From: Gammaproteobacteria bacterium
GTDB lineage: Bacteria > Pseudomonadota > Gammaproteobacteria > UBA1113
Assembly: GCA_021773305.1 (NCBI GenBank)
Contig: JAJFKH010000108.1
Span: 1-52,986 of the forward strand
DNA: 52,986 nucleotides
Direction of reading: 5' to 3'
Shown here: positions 8,165 to 17,063 of the stretch, one piece after another
How positions within the stretch are numbered: the stretch's first letter is position 1
Layout: every line of letters starts with the position of its first letter
Position numbers and translations under genes: made by a program
Notes under the pieces: model-generated
Databases searched by the model: none
What the model was told of the DNA's origin: nothing
Seen by the model: only the letters and a program-made list of their open reading frames with translations

Positions 8165-9082
8165 ATGACACTGCGTAAACTCAAAAAAACCATGATCTAT
8201 TGGGCCAGTCTTGGCATACTCAACTCTCTGAGAGTGATTGCCTGGCTTCCTTTTTCTTGGCTACGACCTCTGGGAAATATTCTTGGTTGGTACGTGATGC
8301 ATCTCGCCCCTTCCATGGTAAAAAATGTCAGAATTAATATTGACTTGTGTTTCCCCGAATTATCTCCCAAAGAAAAAACAGCATTATTGAAAAAGAATTT
8401 TCAATGTCTTGGGATCTCTGCCCTGGAATCTCTCTACAGTAGCTGGGCCAACAAGAAAAAAATCAAAGGGTTATTACACGAAATCAAAGGATTAGACAAA
8501 TTAGAGCAAGCCGCAAAAAACAAACAGGGAGTGATTATTTTATTTCCTCACTTAATGTCCATGTATCTTGCGGGTCATATCCTGTTGGAAAATTGTGATT
8601 TAACATTTTCAATTATGTATCACAGTCCTAAAAATCCTGCCTTACGTCGATTCATGCATGACAATATTAAAAAACACATTGGTAAAATTTTTAATCGAAG
8701 AGAATTTAAATCCCTCATTCGCCACCTAAAAAAAGGCAACATTGTTTGGTACGCGCCCGATTTGGATTTTGGAAAAAAACATAGTATCTTTGCAAAATTT
8801 TTTGGCCAACCTGCCGCAACCCTGCCGATACCCCATCGCTTAGGGAAAATAACCCAAGCATCGACCTTTGTCATTGGGTTTAGACGCCAAGAAGGTAGTA
8901 AAGGATATGATATTGAATTAACCCCCTTAAACAATTTTCCCTCAGACAATGAAAACAACGATATTCAGCGAGTCAACGACGAAATTGAAACCATGGTTCG
9001 CAAACAACCCGAGCAATATCTCTGGTGCTATCAGCGGTTTCGTACGCAACCGGATGGAAAATCTCCTTATAAAAATCGCTGA
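8165..9082 (+). CDS. LpxL/HtrB-family lipid A acyltransferase, atypical active site
   Basis: A 305-residue protein of the lysophospholipid/lipid A acyltransferase (LpxL/LpxM/LpxP) family: usual length, an N-terminal hydrophobic anchor (about 10-45), and the conserved block YAPDLDFGKKHSIFAKFFG (about 197-215). It would transfer a secondary acyl chain to Kdo2-lipid IVA at the inner membrane. The HX4(D/E) catalytic motif reads H129-LMSM-Y134, so the acidic residue is replaced by Tyr. The FPH context is otherwise kept. Either the enzyme uses another acid or activity is lowered. It lies close to hldE and, at a distance, to the LPS core operon. Confidence 0.82.
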   Translation: MTLRKLKKTMIYWASLGILNSLRVIAWLPFSWLRPLGNILGWYVMHLAPSMVKNVRINIDLCFPELSPKEKTALLKKNFQCLGISALESLYSSWANKKKIKGLLHEIKGLDKLEQAAKNKQGVIILFPHLMSMYLAGHILLENCDLTFSIMYHSPKNPALRRFMHDNIKKHIGKIFNRREFKSLIRHLKKGNIVWYAPDLDFGKKHSIFAKFFGQPAATLPIPHRLGKITQASTFVIGFRRQEGSKGYDIELTPLNNFPSDNENNDIQRVNDEIETMVRKQPEQYLWCYQRFRTQPDGKSPYKNR

Positions 9083-9142
9083 CCACTATCCAGTCCTGAG
9101 CAATCCCGACGAATTTCCCGGCTCCTATAAGCTTTCCTGGGT

Positions 9143-9291
9143 GCCGTAGGGGTGGGTTGTTGGGCACTCATGAATATCAGCTTTTTACCCCGTCCAGTGG
9201 GCCTTTTGTCTTTAAGTAGAGGCGATTTTTGCAGATCTATCTTAAGATTTTCCCCCTACCGCCTACGTGCTGCGGCTCGTCCGCAGCATCC
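9143..9291. repeat. REP/MITE-like intergenic element, truncated copy
   Basis: About 150 bases homologous, in opposite orientation, to the two units at 28634-28792 and 28831-29001. The intact end at 9263-9291 carries the hairpin-forming repeat (TGCTGCG...CGCAGCA type arms), while the other end (GCCGTAGGGGTGGG) is truncated. The interior includes the shared blocks around CCCCGTCCAGTGGG and TTTAAGTAGAGGCGATTTTT. Together with flanking sequence up to 9378, which holds degraded pieces such as GACTTGTTCGC at 9337, it fills the whole intergenic space after the acyltransferase gene. I see no gene here. Confidence 0.85.
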
Positions 9292-9378
9292 AGGAAAATT
9301 TGTGTGAAACGAGAAATTCGTGGGGATCTCTCAAGACTTGTTCGCGGCATAAACGGTAATATTCGCGTGAAACGCTCA

Positions 9379-10404
9379 CTACCCAGCCACAGCAGCCGGT
9401 TGAAAACTCTGAGGCTCCGCCGGAGGTCGCTTGACCACTTTTGGTGCTTTAGGTTTTTTACCTAAAAATCCAAACTTTGAAGTAGACAAGATCTTAGCAA
9501 ATTTTAATGGAACTTTATCAATTTCTTTAGGGTTTTTATCCAAGACTTCACCCCGTTGCTCTACTCGATTGCCAATAATCTTCGCTGCTTTTTTAATCCT
9601 GGATTTTCTAGGTGACAGCGCCATCACGAGGAGAGAGAAAGGAAGAAGAGATGCCATTGCCGAACACACGCCTACGATAGTGCCAAAATAAAAACTCAGC
9701 ACCATCACTGACTCAAGCGCCAAGCCTATTCCAGCAGGAGGACAAATCACTGCGGCACAAATAGCAAACCCCACAGCAGCACCCACACAAAAAGCACCCG
9801 CCGTCATCCCCATGACCAAAGAAAGTTCCACTTTTGCATCATGGTTTACTTTTTTATGATAGTTTTTGACATCTTCGGTGATATCTTTGAGGTGCTGACA
9901 AGACGTTTCAAAAACCATTTTTTGGCTCTGTAATTGCGCTACCTTGACATCGTCTATATCACTACCTTGATTCAACTCACTATCAACCCTTGCAATAGCA
10001 TAATTTAACATTTTTATACGGTACATAATATTGAGTTCAGTCGCGGAATAAAATGCCGTTTCGCCGCAATAAAGCTCTTTGCAATCACAATCCCCAAATC
10101 TTTTATTTTTACTTAATACACCATTCATATGATGAGGAATCACTAACCTATCAAACAATTTTGAGAGATCGTCCACCACTGTCTTTTCTTTTTGAGTTAA
10201 TACGTCAGGCAGCAATGCCCCTTCTCGGGAAATAATATAGGTTAAGATTGACCACGCACGTTCCAATTCCGTGTTATCAAGTAACGACATCAATTCATTA
10301 AATTTTTTATTACTATAAAAAAAGTTAGGGACAACGGGTCTATTCACTGCTTGCCTAGATTGAGGACTATCGAAGACTAACGGGGAATGATGATGAGCAT
10401 GCAT
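9379..10404 (-). CDS. Hypothetical membrane protein, possible effector
   Basis: A 341-residue protein with no family I recognise. The first ~200 residues are soluble and helical, with a Cys-containing loop (GDCDCKELYCGE) that could bind a metal. Then follow two long hydrophobic segments (about 210-245 and 250-275) rich in Gly/Ala, and a strongly basic tail (SPRKSRIKKAAK, KKPKAPKVVKRPP). The start at 10404 has an AAGGAG site ten bases upstream; a longer in-frame start exists but has no such site. The layout (soluble N-domain, hairpin membrane anchor, basic tail) is common among Legionella-type effectors inserted in host membranes, but this is inference only. Confidence 0.72.
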   Translation of the reverse strand: MHAHHHSPLVFDSPQSRQAVNRPVVPNFFYSNKKFNELMSLLDNTELERAWSILTYIISREGALLPDVLTQKEKTVVDDLSKLFDRLVIPHHMNGVLSKNKRFGDCDCKELYCGETAFYSATELNIMYRIKMLNYAIARVDSELNQGSDIDDVKVAQLQSQKMVFETSCQHLKDITEDVKNYHKKVNHDAKVELSLVMGMTAGAFCVGAAVGFAICAAVICPPAGIGLALESVMVLSFYFGTIVGVCSAMASLLPFSLLVMALSPRKSRIKKAAKIIGNRVEQRGEVLDKNPKEIDKVPLKFAKILSTSKFGFLGKKPKAPKVVKRPPAEPQSFQPAAVAG

Positions 10405-10530
10405 GAATGACAATCTCCTTATTTTTTTAAATACTTGCCTGTAAATAACTATCACAACCAAGCTGCTAAAAGCTTAGCACAGCATCATTGAGAACACTTG
10501 CTGTTTTAGGTAACAGACTGTAACAAATGT

Positions 10531-12255
10531 TCAGCTTTTTGTAACCAATAAATCCTCTAAAATTAAATAGTGCAAATCACAGCCAAAAAACATATTCAAT
10601 GCATCTTCCGGCGAACAAACCATGGGTTCTCCTCGACGATTCATCGATGTGTTAAGCACCACACCATTACCCGTACGTTTTTCTAACTCAGAAATTAATT
10701 GATAGTAACGGGGATTCGTATCTTCCGTCACAATTTGCGCCCTTGCCGTACCATCTTCATGAACCACTTCTGGAATTCGAGATTTCCAATGTTCTGCCAC
10801 TTCAAAAGTAAAAGTCATATAAGGGGATGGATGATCGGATTGTAAAATTTCCGTAGCCACTGTGTCTAATATGCTAGGACAAAATGGACGCCAGCGTTCA
10901 CGAAATTTAATTTGCTCATTAATACGTTCTGCAATTCCTTTTTGACTTGGATCGCCCAAAATACTACGACAACCCAATGCTCTTGGGCCAAATTCCATAC
11001 GCCCTTGGAACCACGCTACAGGATGACCCTCAGAGAGTAATTCAGCTCCCCGCTGAATAATATTATCGAGTCTCTGAAACTGTGGTTTCTGAGGATGAGC
11101 TTCACAGGCAGCAATACATTCTTCTGTGGTATATTTTGGCCCCAGGTAAACATGCTGCATTTTCTCCACGGGCTGTCCATGGGATTTAGCAACATACGAT
11201 GCCGCACCAATCGCTGTCCCAGAATCATTTGCCGCAGGTTGCACAAATAACTCTTTGACATAGGGTAATTGAATAATTTTTTGATTAAGCTTCACATTGA
11301 GTGCAACGCCCCCTGCAAAACAAAGCTTACCTGTCTCCCGGAGAATATCACCGAGATAATAGTCAATTAAATCCAATGTGGTCTTCTCTAATAACTGCTG
11401 TAAACTTGCGGCATAATGAATGTAAGGCTCATCAATACTATCACCCTCTCGCTTATCACCTAACCAATTAACCAATTTAGGACTAAAATAATATGACTTA
11501 CCTGATTTTTTATAACGACGTAATCCTACGGTATTTACAAATTGTGTATTGACTTCAAAACCTCCCGGCTTTGTTTTTAGTAATGGACTTAAATCATAGC
11601 GGCTCGGATCCCCATAGGGTGCCATTCCCATGACTTTAAATTCGCCATCAAACATATCAAAACCAAGAAATTGAGTGAGGGCCGCATAAAGCCCACCCAG
11701 TGAATCCGGATCATAAAACTCTTTGATTTTATGGATCACGCCATTTTCACCATAGCCAAAAAAAGTTGTAGCGTACTCACCTTTGCCATCAATACCCAAA
11801 ATTGCTGTTTTTTCTTCAAAACCACTTAAGTGATACGCGCTACTCGCATGGGCAAGATGATGCTCCACTGGAACAAAGGGTGTTTTAGCCAAATCAAACC
11901 CTAAATCATCCATCAATTGCAATGCCCGCTTTTGATTTTTCCGAAACCGCCGATTACCATTTAAGAGTGCATCTAAGGCTCTATCGGGCGCATACCAGTA
12001 GCGCTTGGCATAATGCCAACGAGCAGGACTATCCAAACCAATAGAACTGTACGGGAAAGCAACATGGTTAATATCTTTAGGTGATACCCCCGCAAACTCA
12101 AGACACCATTTAGTCGCTTCATAAGGAAATTGACCTTTTGCATGTTTATCTCGAGTAAAGCGTTCTTCTTCTGCCGCCGCGACTAACTTACCATCAATAT
12201 ATAACGCAGCAGATGGATCGTGTGATACTGCACCAGAGATACCTAATATTTTCAT
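10531..12255 (-). CDS. LPS core carbamoyltransferase (NodU/CmcH family, WapO-like)
   Basis: A 574-residue carbamoyltransferase of the NodU/CmcH family, full length. Family motifs are GISGAVSHDPSAAL at the N-terminus, HHLAHASSAYHLSGF (the metal/carbamoyl site region) at about 132-146, and AWFQGRMEFGPRALGCRSIL in the C-terminal YrdC-C-like half. It transfers carbamoyl from carbamoyl phosphate to a hydroxyl. The preceding genes mirror the P. aeruginosa waaC-waaG-waaP-kinase-kinase-PA5006 run that ends in the carbamoyltransferase acting on core heptose II, so the same job is inferred. Its start overlaps the kinase stop by ATGA. It is the last gene of the operon. Confidence 0.88.
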   Translation of the reverse strand: MKILGISGAVSHDPSAALYIDGKLVAAAEEERFTRDKHAKGQFPYEATKWCLEFAGVSPKDINHVAFPYSSIGLDSPARWHYAKRYWYAPDRALDALLNGNRRFRKNQKRALQLMDDLGFDLAKTPFVPVEHHLAHASSAYHLSGFEEKTAILGIDGKGEYATTFFGYGENGVIHKIKEFYDPDSLGGLYAALTQFLGFDMFDGEFKVMGMAPYGDPSRYDLSPLLKTKPGGFEVNTQFVNTVGLRRYKKSGKSYYFSPKLVNWLGDKREGDSIDEPYIHYAASLQQLLEKTTLDLIDYYLGDILRETGKLCFAGGVALNVKLNQKIIQLPYVKELFVQPAANDSGTAIGAASYVAKSHGQPVEKMQHVYLGPKYTTEECIAACEAHPQKPQFQRLDNIIQRGAELLSEGHPVAWFQGRMEFGPRALGCRSILGDPSQKGIAERINEQIKFRERWRPFCPSILDTVATEILQSDHPSPYMTFTFEVAEHWKSRIPEVVHEDGTARAQIVTEDTNPRYYQLISELEKRTGNGVVLNTSMNRRGEPMVCSPEDALNMFFGCDLHYLILEDLLVTKS

Positions 12256-13625
12256 GGTAACAAACCTCTTAACTGTAACCCATTGGTAAAAAATTGTTTG
12301 ATTTCTGGGAAATTATCCCAGTTGCGTAAAAATCGAGAAATATCTTTTTTCCATGCTTTATCTAAGCTTTTGGAAGAACGATGTAATGTTGCACTGTCTA
12401 AATCAATCAGATAAGCTGCGCGATTTTTTATAATAAAATTACTCGCTTTTAAATCCCCATGGCTCAGTTGATTGGCATAAAGCGAATGTAATACATCGAT
12501 TACGGCACACAAGCCGTCCTTGTTATCCAAGATTTCTGGATTATCTAAAGTCATTCCCTGGATCTTCTCGCTTACAAAATAAGCCTTTCCTCGAAAAGGG
12601 CCTAGACGACGTTCAACCAACGCAATAGGTGCTGCTGTGTTAATCTCCAACAATTGCAATATGTGACTGAATGCCCAACTATTTTCTGCTCGAGTTAAAC
12701 GCAACGCTCTGGATAATCCATGCCAAATTGATTTCATATTATAACGTTTAATAATCCAATCATTCTCTTCAGCCACAGTACAAGTATTCCCATCTTTAAT
12801 GATAATTCCATGAGCAACCAAGGCATCCATGTCACCATGTAAGGGTGCTATATCTCTTGGCTGTATTTGACGCTTAAACCACGTTGTTTCACTCACCACT
12901 GCGGTGCAGGAATGCAAGACTTTTCTGCCATATTTTTTTAGTCGTTTATATCGTTGCGCTTTGAGCATATTTTGAAATATTTTTCCAGACGGCAGGCCCC
13001 ACTCCCGCCTTTGCATATAATCTTCCAAACATACATGAAGATCTTGAATACCGCTAAATTGACTGAAATATTGGGCTACATTTTTCAAGCTGGCTTTTTG
13101 ATTTAACGATCCTGTGGGATTTATTTGACGAATAGCATCACCATCCACACAATAGAGAGTGTGGTTTTTCACTAAAAAATTATCCAAATGCAGATCATCA
13201 TGCACCATGCCATGAGAATGTAATTTCGCTAAAACCCCCATAATTTGACGATGATAGTGTGTCAATTCTGTTTCAAAAGAAAGCGACTTAGCATCTTTTA
13301 TATACTCAAATATCAATACGAAAATTGTCCCGGATCGATCGCTGTCCGTAAAAAGTAGCTTAGGCGTAGGCACCGCAGCTTGATTTAACCGTCCTACACC
13401 TTCTAAATCCCGTTGAAAATATTTTGAGTCTTCATGAAAAAAAATTTTTGCAACCACTTGCTCACCCTTCCATGTGGCAAGTGCGGTTAATCGCCGTCCA
13501 GGTAAATTGCGCAGAATATCGTTAATAATTAAATTATGCGGGGATTGGCGTAAATTCAGTTCAAAAGGTGCTGCCACCCCTCGCTCTAATTTTCGCAACT
13601 CAGAGGCGTTAATATAGGTTATCAT
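12252..13625 (-). CDS. Tandem LPS-core kinase (PA5006-like, two kinase modules)
   Basis: A 457-residue cytosolic protein with two eukaryotic-kinase-like (InaA/WaaP clan) modules. The first has a catalytic loop VHDDLHLDNFLV (141-152) and DGD at about 161; the second has LSHGDLKASNFII (387-399) and LIDLDSA at about 406. Both keep the HxDxxxxN geometry. The double-module layout and the position before a carbamoyltransferase match the uncharacterised kinase PA5006 in the Pseudomonas core locus. It likely phosphorylates inner-core sugars, although the exact substrate is unknown. It overlaps both neighbours by 4 bp (ATGA), so it is translationally coupled. Confidence 0.82.
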   Translation of the reverse strand: MITYINASELRKLERGVAAPFELNLRQSPHNLIINDILRNLPGRRLTALATWKGEQVVAKIFFHEDSKYFQRDLEGVGRLNQAAVPTPKLLFTDSDRSGTIFVLIFEYIKDAKSLSFETELTHYHRQIMGVLAKLHSHGMVHDDLHLDNFLVKNHTLYCVDGDAIRQINPTGSLNQKASLKNVAQYFSQFSGIQDLHVCLEDYMQRREWGLPSGKIFQNMLKAQRYKRLKKYGRKVLHSCTAVVSETTWFKRQIQPRDIAPLHGDMDALVAHGIIIKDGNTCTVAEENDWIIKRYNMKSIWHGLSRALRLTRAENSWAFSHILQLLEINTAAPIALVERRLGPFRGKAYFVSEKIQGMTLDNPEILDNKDGLCAVIDVLHSLYANQLSHGDLKASNFIIKNRAAYLIDLDSATLHRSSKSLDKAWKKDISRFLRNWDNFPEIKQFFTNGLQLRGLLP

Positions 13626-14365
13626 TTGAGCTTCCTCCTATGACGCTTGACCAATTGTTTGATGATTTTTTTTTGTAATTGACTTTGATCCATCGCGCTA
13701 AGATATGCTTTTAAAAAACGCAAACCATGAGTTATTGAGCCATAATTTGTATGCCTATCTAAGGCGGATAAATCTCGCAACATGGATTTTTTCTTACAAA
13801 AAAGTCGCTTTGCTTTTTCTAAATCAATAAATTTTATATCAAAATCACCCAAACGAATAAAAATATGTTTGGCATAAAGACAACTGTGCACAAACCCTAG
13901 GTGATGGATTTTTGCTACAGCTCGGGCAATATTTTCGATGAGTTGGCATTGTAGAGCCAATGAACCCTCGAAATTCACCAGCAACTTATCCAAAGGAATA
14001 TACCCTGTCAATTCTTGAGTCACAAGAATGGCTTTTTGATGCTTTCCTCTGCCTTGTTTTAAAAAAAGAACTGGCTCCAGCGTAGGAATATTGTGTGCTT
14101 GAAAATTAATAATATTCTTAACTTCTCGTTCTAAGGTTGAGATCCCAAAAACCGGCTTGCTTATAGTTTTACAGCGATGATTAATTTGTTTTTTGACAAA
14201 GAATGTTTTTGTCCCGAGTTGCAATAGTGCCACACCACTCATGCCTCCCCGTCGATAATTAGGTGGCTCCACCCAATTTTTTGCAGCATCCCAAACATCA
14301 TCAAACGTTGTTAAGTTATTTTCTGTCAAAAAATCCTTCCAGTTAGGATTAATATATTTTTTCAT
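13622..14365 (-). CDS. InaA/WapQ-like LPS kinase family protein
   Basis: A 247-residue kinase-like protein from ATG 14365, which has a GGGGAGAGAG site upstream and lies two bases past the previous stop; a longer start would overlap that gene by 43 bp. Ala-Leu-Leu-Gln-Leu and Lys residues near 57 form the N-lobe. The catalytic loop reads GFVHSCLYAKHIFI (157-170), with Cys where classical kinases have the HRD Asp, while FIDLEKA keeps the metal-binding Asp at about 181. This HxCxYxKH form fits my recollection of WapQ-like members of the Pseudomonas core locus, so it may be natural. The substrate is probably inner-core heptose. Confidence 0.78.
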   Translation of the reverse strand: MKKYINPNWKDFLTENNLTTFDDVWDAAKNWVEPPNYRRGGMSGVALLQLGTKTFFVKKQINHRCKTISKPVFGISTLEREVKNIINFQAHNIPTLEPVLFLKQGRGKHQKAILVTQELTGYIPLDKLLVNFEGSLALQCQLIENIARAVAKIHHLGFVHSCLYAKHIFIRLGDFDIKFIDLEKAKRLFCKKKSMLRDLSALDRHTNYGSITHGLRFLKAYLSAMDQSQLQKKIIKQLVKRHRRKLK

Positions 14366-14367
14366 TG

Positions 14368-15114
14368 TCACTCTCTCCCCGCAAAAAATACTAGGATCTT
14401 TTGTAACCACAACTTTTGATTGTGATTTAATTTTGTAACCCCTAAGTAAGATTTTACAAAATGAAGTCGCATTTTATTCGATAAATATTTTTTTGCCACT
14501 TTATCTAAACAGGCTAAATCCTTAATGATCCCTCGCCGCTTAAACCATCCTCTCTTTCTTTTACCTGTAGGACAATCAATAAAATAAACCGTAGGCTGGC
14601 TCTCCAAGCTGACCAAGATATTTCGCCATTTTAAGTCATTGTGAATAAAACCAATATTGTGAAGCGCTCGGGTGTGCTTCACAACTTGCTTGAGAACTTG
14701 CTGTAACCATTGTGAGTCCTGTAAAAATGGATGATTCTCATCGGCTAATGATGCCAAATCCCTCACCTTCGAAAGGGACTGGGTAACCAAAACCCCTCCA
14801 CTATAATGCCAACAGCACCGCTGTTCGCCAAAAGCAATAATTTCAGGGATAGGGATCCCAAGGCTTGCAAATAAAAATAGGTTTTCCCATTCCGCTCGTA
14901 AGCGACTACGTCCCATAAAACGCCTTAATTTTCGACCAGGTCGGTGATAAATTTTAACGTAATAATCAGTCGCATCAATGGTTTTCAACACCAGTTGGCT
15001 CAAAGGACTCTTTGTCACAGCACTTGCATCCTGCATATCCAGCTCATCCAAAGACGCAAATTGTCGTTGCACAGAGATAGATTTATCAGGATTAACCCAC
15101 CAACAGCTTCTCAT
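14368..15114 (-). CDS. WapP-like lipopolysaccharide core kinase
   Basis: A 248-residue kinase of the lipopolysaccharide kinase (InaA/WaaP/Kdo kinase) clan. It has an N-lobe Lys in YYVKIYHRPG (51-60), a catalytic loop FIHNDLKWRNILV (156-168; Asp160, Asn165) and a metal site FIDCP (Asp180). A run of basic residues follows (TGKRKRGWFKRRG). It is the second kinase after the WaaG-WaaP fusion, matching the place of wapP (PA5008) in P. aeruginosa. It starts within the stop of the previous gene (ATGA). It probably adds phosphate to an inner-core heptose; this is inferred from position and family. Confidence 0.82.
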   Translation of the reverse strand: MRSCWWVNPDKSISVQRQFASLDELDMQDASAVTKSPLSQLVLKTIDATDYYVKIYHRPGRKLRRFMGRSRLRAEWENLFLFASLGIPIPEIIAFGEQRCCWHYSGGVLVTQSLSKVRDLASLADENHPFLQDSQWLQQVLKQVVKHTRALHNIGFIHNDLKWRNILVSLESQPTVYFIDCPTGKRKRGWFKRRGIIKDLACLDKVAKKYLSNKMRLHFVKSYLGVTKLNHNQKLWLQKILVFFAGRE

Positions 15115-17063
15115 AATAATATGCCTTGGGGTAACCTCGGTGATGACTGGAATGCTTTTTGATACAGTTTAACCGCTTTATGATGAACTTGCCTCCAGAG
15201 AGGATCTTGCAATAGGGTTCTTAAATCATTATCCATGTAAACTTTGATAAATCGAAGCCAATCTTTTTGAGATAACCCAAGATCGAAAGTGGAAAATAGC
15301 AGTCCCGCCAAATCTTTGACTCTCCAACGCTGAGGCAGATTTTTACGTATTTGAACACGATGCAAGTCAATTAAAAACAATTTCAAGTTTTCTACTGACA
15401 TATTTTGTAACGGCTGATCTTTTTCCAACAAAAAATGACAAATATAATAATCTCGGTGATTGATACCATTTTGATGCAATGTTTTCGTTATATGCGCTAT
15501 TTTTTCTAGTAATAATTTTTTTTCTGTAAAAAGAGGAGGTGCGACTTCCCAATTTTTACAATAATCTTCCAGACTCATAGTATTTTCTAAGGCATAGGTC
15601 ACAATGAACGATTGTTTTTGCGCCGGGTTACATCCTTTTTCGCCATAACCGGCTAAAGTCATCGTCTCCACACCGATTTCATGTAATTTTTCAATCGCTA
15701 ATTTTTCATTTATTGCTCCAAGTACAGGGAGACGAAGAAAAAATAGGTTTTTTATGATTTCAATCCAGCCTACTCCAAAATGCAATTTTAAAAAATAAGC
15801 ATTTTGTTGATGGATAAATTTTAATGTTTTACGATCGTCCACTTGACGAAAAACCTCGCCTTGGGTTGCCATAATATCATTAAAAGACGAACTCCATGTT
15901 TTCATTAAGTCTTTATGTAAAGTCACTACACCTCGTGTATAAAAAATCCTTTCATGTTCTTTCTTTTCTAAATAATCAACAATCGTTTTTGGCATATGAT
16001 AAAAATTATTTTTTTCTCCGTAAACTATTCCCTTAGACTGAAATGGTGATTCAGAGAATAATAATTCTTTTAATGACTTATTTAATTGCGCTTGCTGAAA
16101 GGGTTCGGGTAACACCACACCTGCATTAGCTGCGATGACATGATAGGCATAACCACACGCTGCTGTTGTCAAAACAGGCAGCCCTGCAATCGTTGCTTCC
16201 AATAAGACAATCCCAGCACTTTCACTGTAAGCAGGATGAAGCAATAAATCCGCTCCAAATAAAAATCGTGGAATATCTTTTCTACCACCTAAAAAATGTA
16301 CGGCTGAATAAAGTGAAAGAGAATGAGCCAGTTTCTCGAAAGGTTTAATATTATCGTGACCAACAATCACAACATGAATTTTCTTTTGCTCCTCCTGAGC
16401 CAATGCGCTAATAGCATGCATAGCCCTATCAAGCCCTTTGACTTGAAACCCAGAACCCAAAAAAAGAACTAATTTTTCATCTTTATCCACAGAAAATTCT
16501 TGGCGAAGCCCTCGACGAATCTCCTCATACTTCAATGGTGGTCGTCTATCCTGCTTAACCCAAGGAGGGATCAAATGAAAACGCAGATCTTGAGTGCCAT
16601 AGTGTTTTTTAAAATCAGCTATTTGAGATTGCGTCAAAGCAAGAATATCTGTATCAGATTGAGGCGAAAATATTTTTTTTTCAAAGGATGAAAAACATCG
16701 ATAGCGCCCGGTTAGTCTGTATAACCCGCTTCTAAAATGCCGCACTTTCTCTTCGTAACAAGGATCTGCTGCAAAATAAACATCCAACCCTTCAATTTTA
16801 TTAAATCCTACCACAAGATCGTAACTCTTGTTTTCAAAAAAAGATTGTAAAATCTTGGAAAAATGTTGATAACGACCGTGATTCGTCAGCCCTGGCACAT
16901 CTAAAATATGGACATTCATGCCAACTGGAATATCCCCTTGCCAATGCAACGTAAAAACATCCACCTGATGCCCCCGGGTCAGACACTCAGATGCAATAGC
17001 CATAAAATCCCGCTGCAAACCTCCATATAAAAAATATTTAAATAAGCAAAAAGCCAAATTCAT
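15111..17063 (-). CDS. WaaG-WaaP fusion: core glycosyltransferase plus heptose kinase
   Basis: A 650-residue two-domain protein. Residues 1-370 are a GT4 (GT-B fold) glycosyltransferase of the WaaG type: N-terminal GGLQRD loop, FLGSGFQVKGLDRA (201-214) and the nucleotide-sugar motif HPAYSESAGIVLLEA (276-290). Residues about 380-650 are a WaaP heptose (I) kinase: QGEVFRQ, VGWIEIIKNLFFLRLPVLGA (431-450), catalytic NHRDYYICHFLL (535-546; Asp538) and metal-binding IDLHR (Asp566). In Pseudomonas these are two adjacent genes. The fusion would couple addition of the first outer-core sugar with phosphorylation of heptose I at the inner membrane. It starts in the waaC stop (ATGA). Confidence 0.9.
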   Translation of the reverse strand: MNLAFCLFKYFLYGGLQRDFMAIASECLTRGHQVDVFTLHWQGDIPVGMNVHILDVPGLTNHGRYQHFSKILQSFFENKSYDLVVGFNKIEGLDVYFAADPCYEEKVRHFRSGLYRLTGRYRCFSSFEKKIFSPQSDTDILALTQSQIADFKKHYGTQDLRFHLIPPWVKQDRRPPLKYEEIRRGLRQEFSVDKDEKLVLFLGSGFQVKGLDRAMHAISALAQEEQKKIHVVIVGHDNIKPFEKLAHSLSLYSAVHFLGGRKDIPRFLFGADLLLHPAYSESAGIVLLEATIAGLPVLTTAACGYAYHVIAANAGVVLPEPFQQAQLNKSLKELLFSESPFQSKGIVYGEKNNFYHMPKTIVDYLEKKEHERIFYTRGVVTLHKDLMKTWSSSFNDIMATQGEVFRQVDDRKTLKFIHQQNAYFLKLHFGVGWIEIIKNLFFLRLPVLGAINEKLAIEKLHEIGVETMTLAGYGEKGCNPAQKQSFIVTYALENTMSLEDYCKNWEVAPPLFTEKKLLLEKIAHITKTLHQNGINHRDYYICHFLLEKDQPLQNMSVENLKLFLIDLHRVQIRKNLPQRWRVKDLAGLLFSTFDLGLSQKDWLRFIKVYMDNDLRTLLQDPLWRQVHHKAVKLYQKAFQSSPRLPQGILL

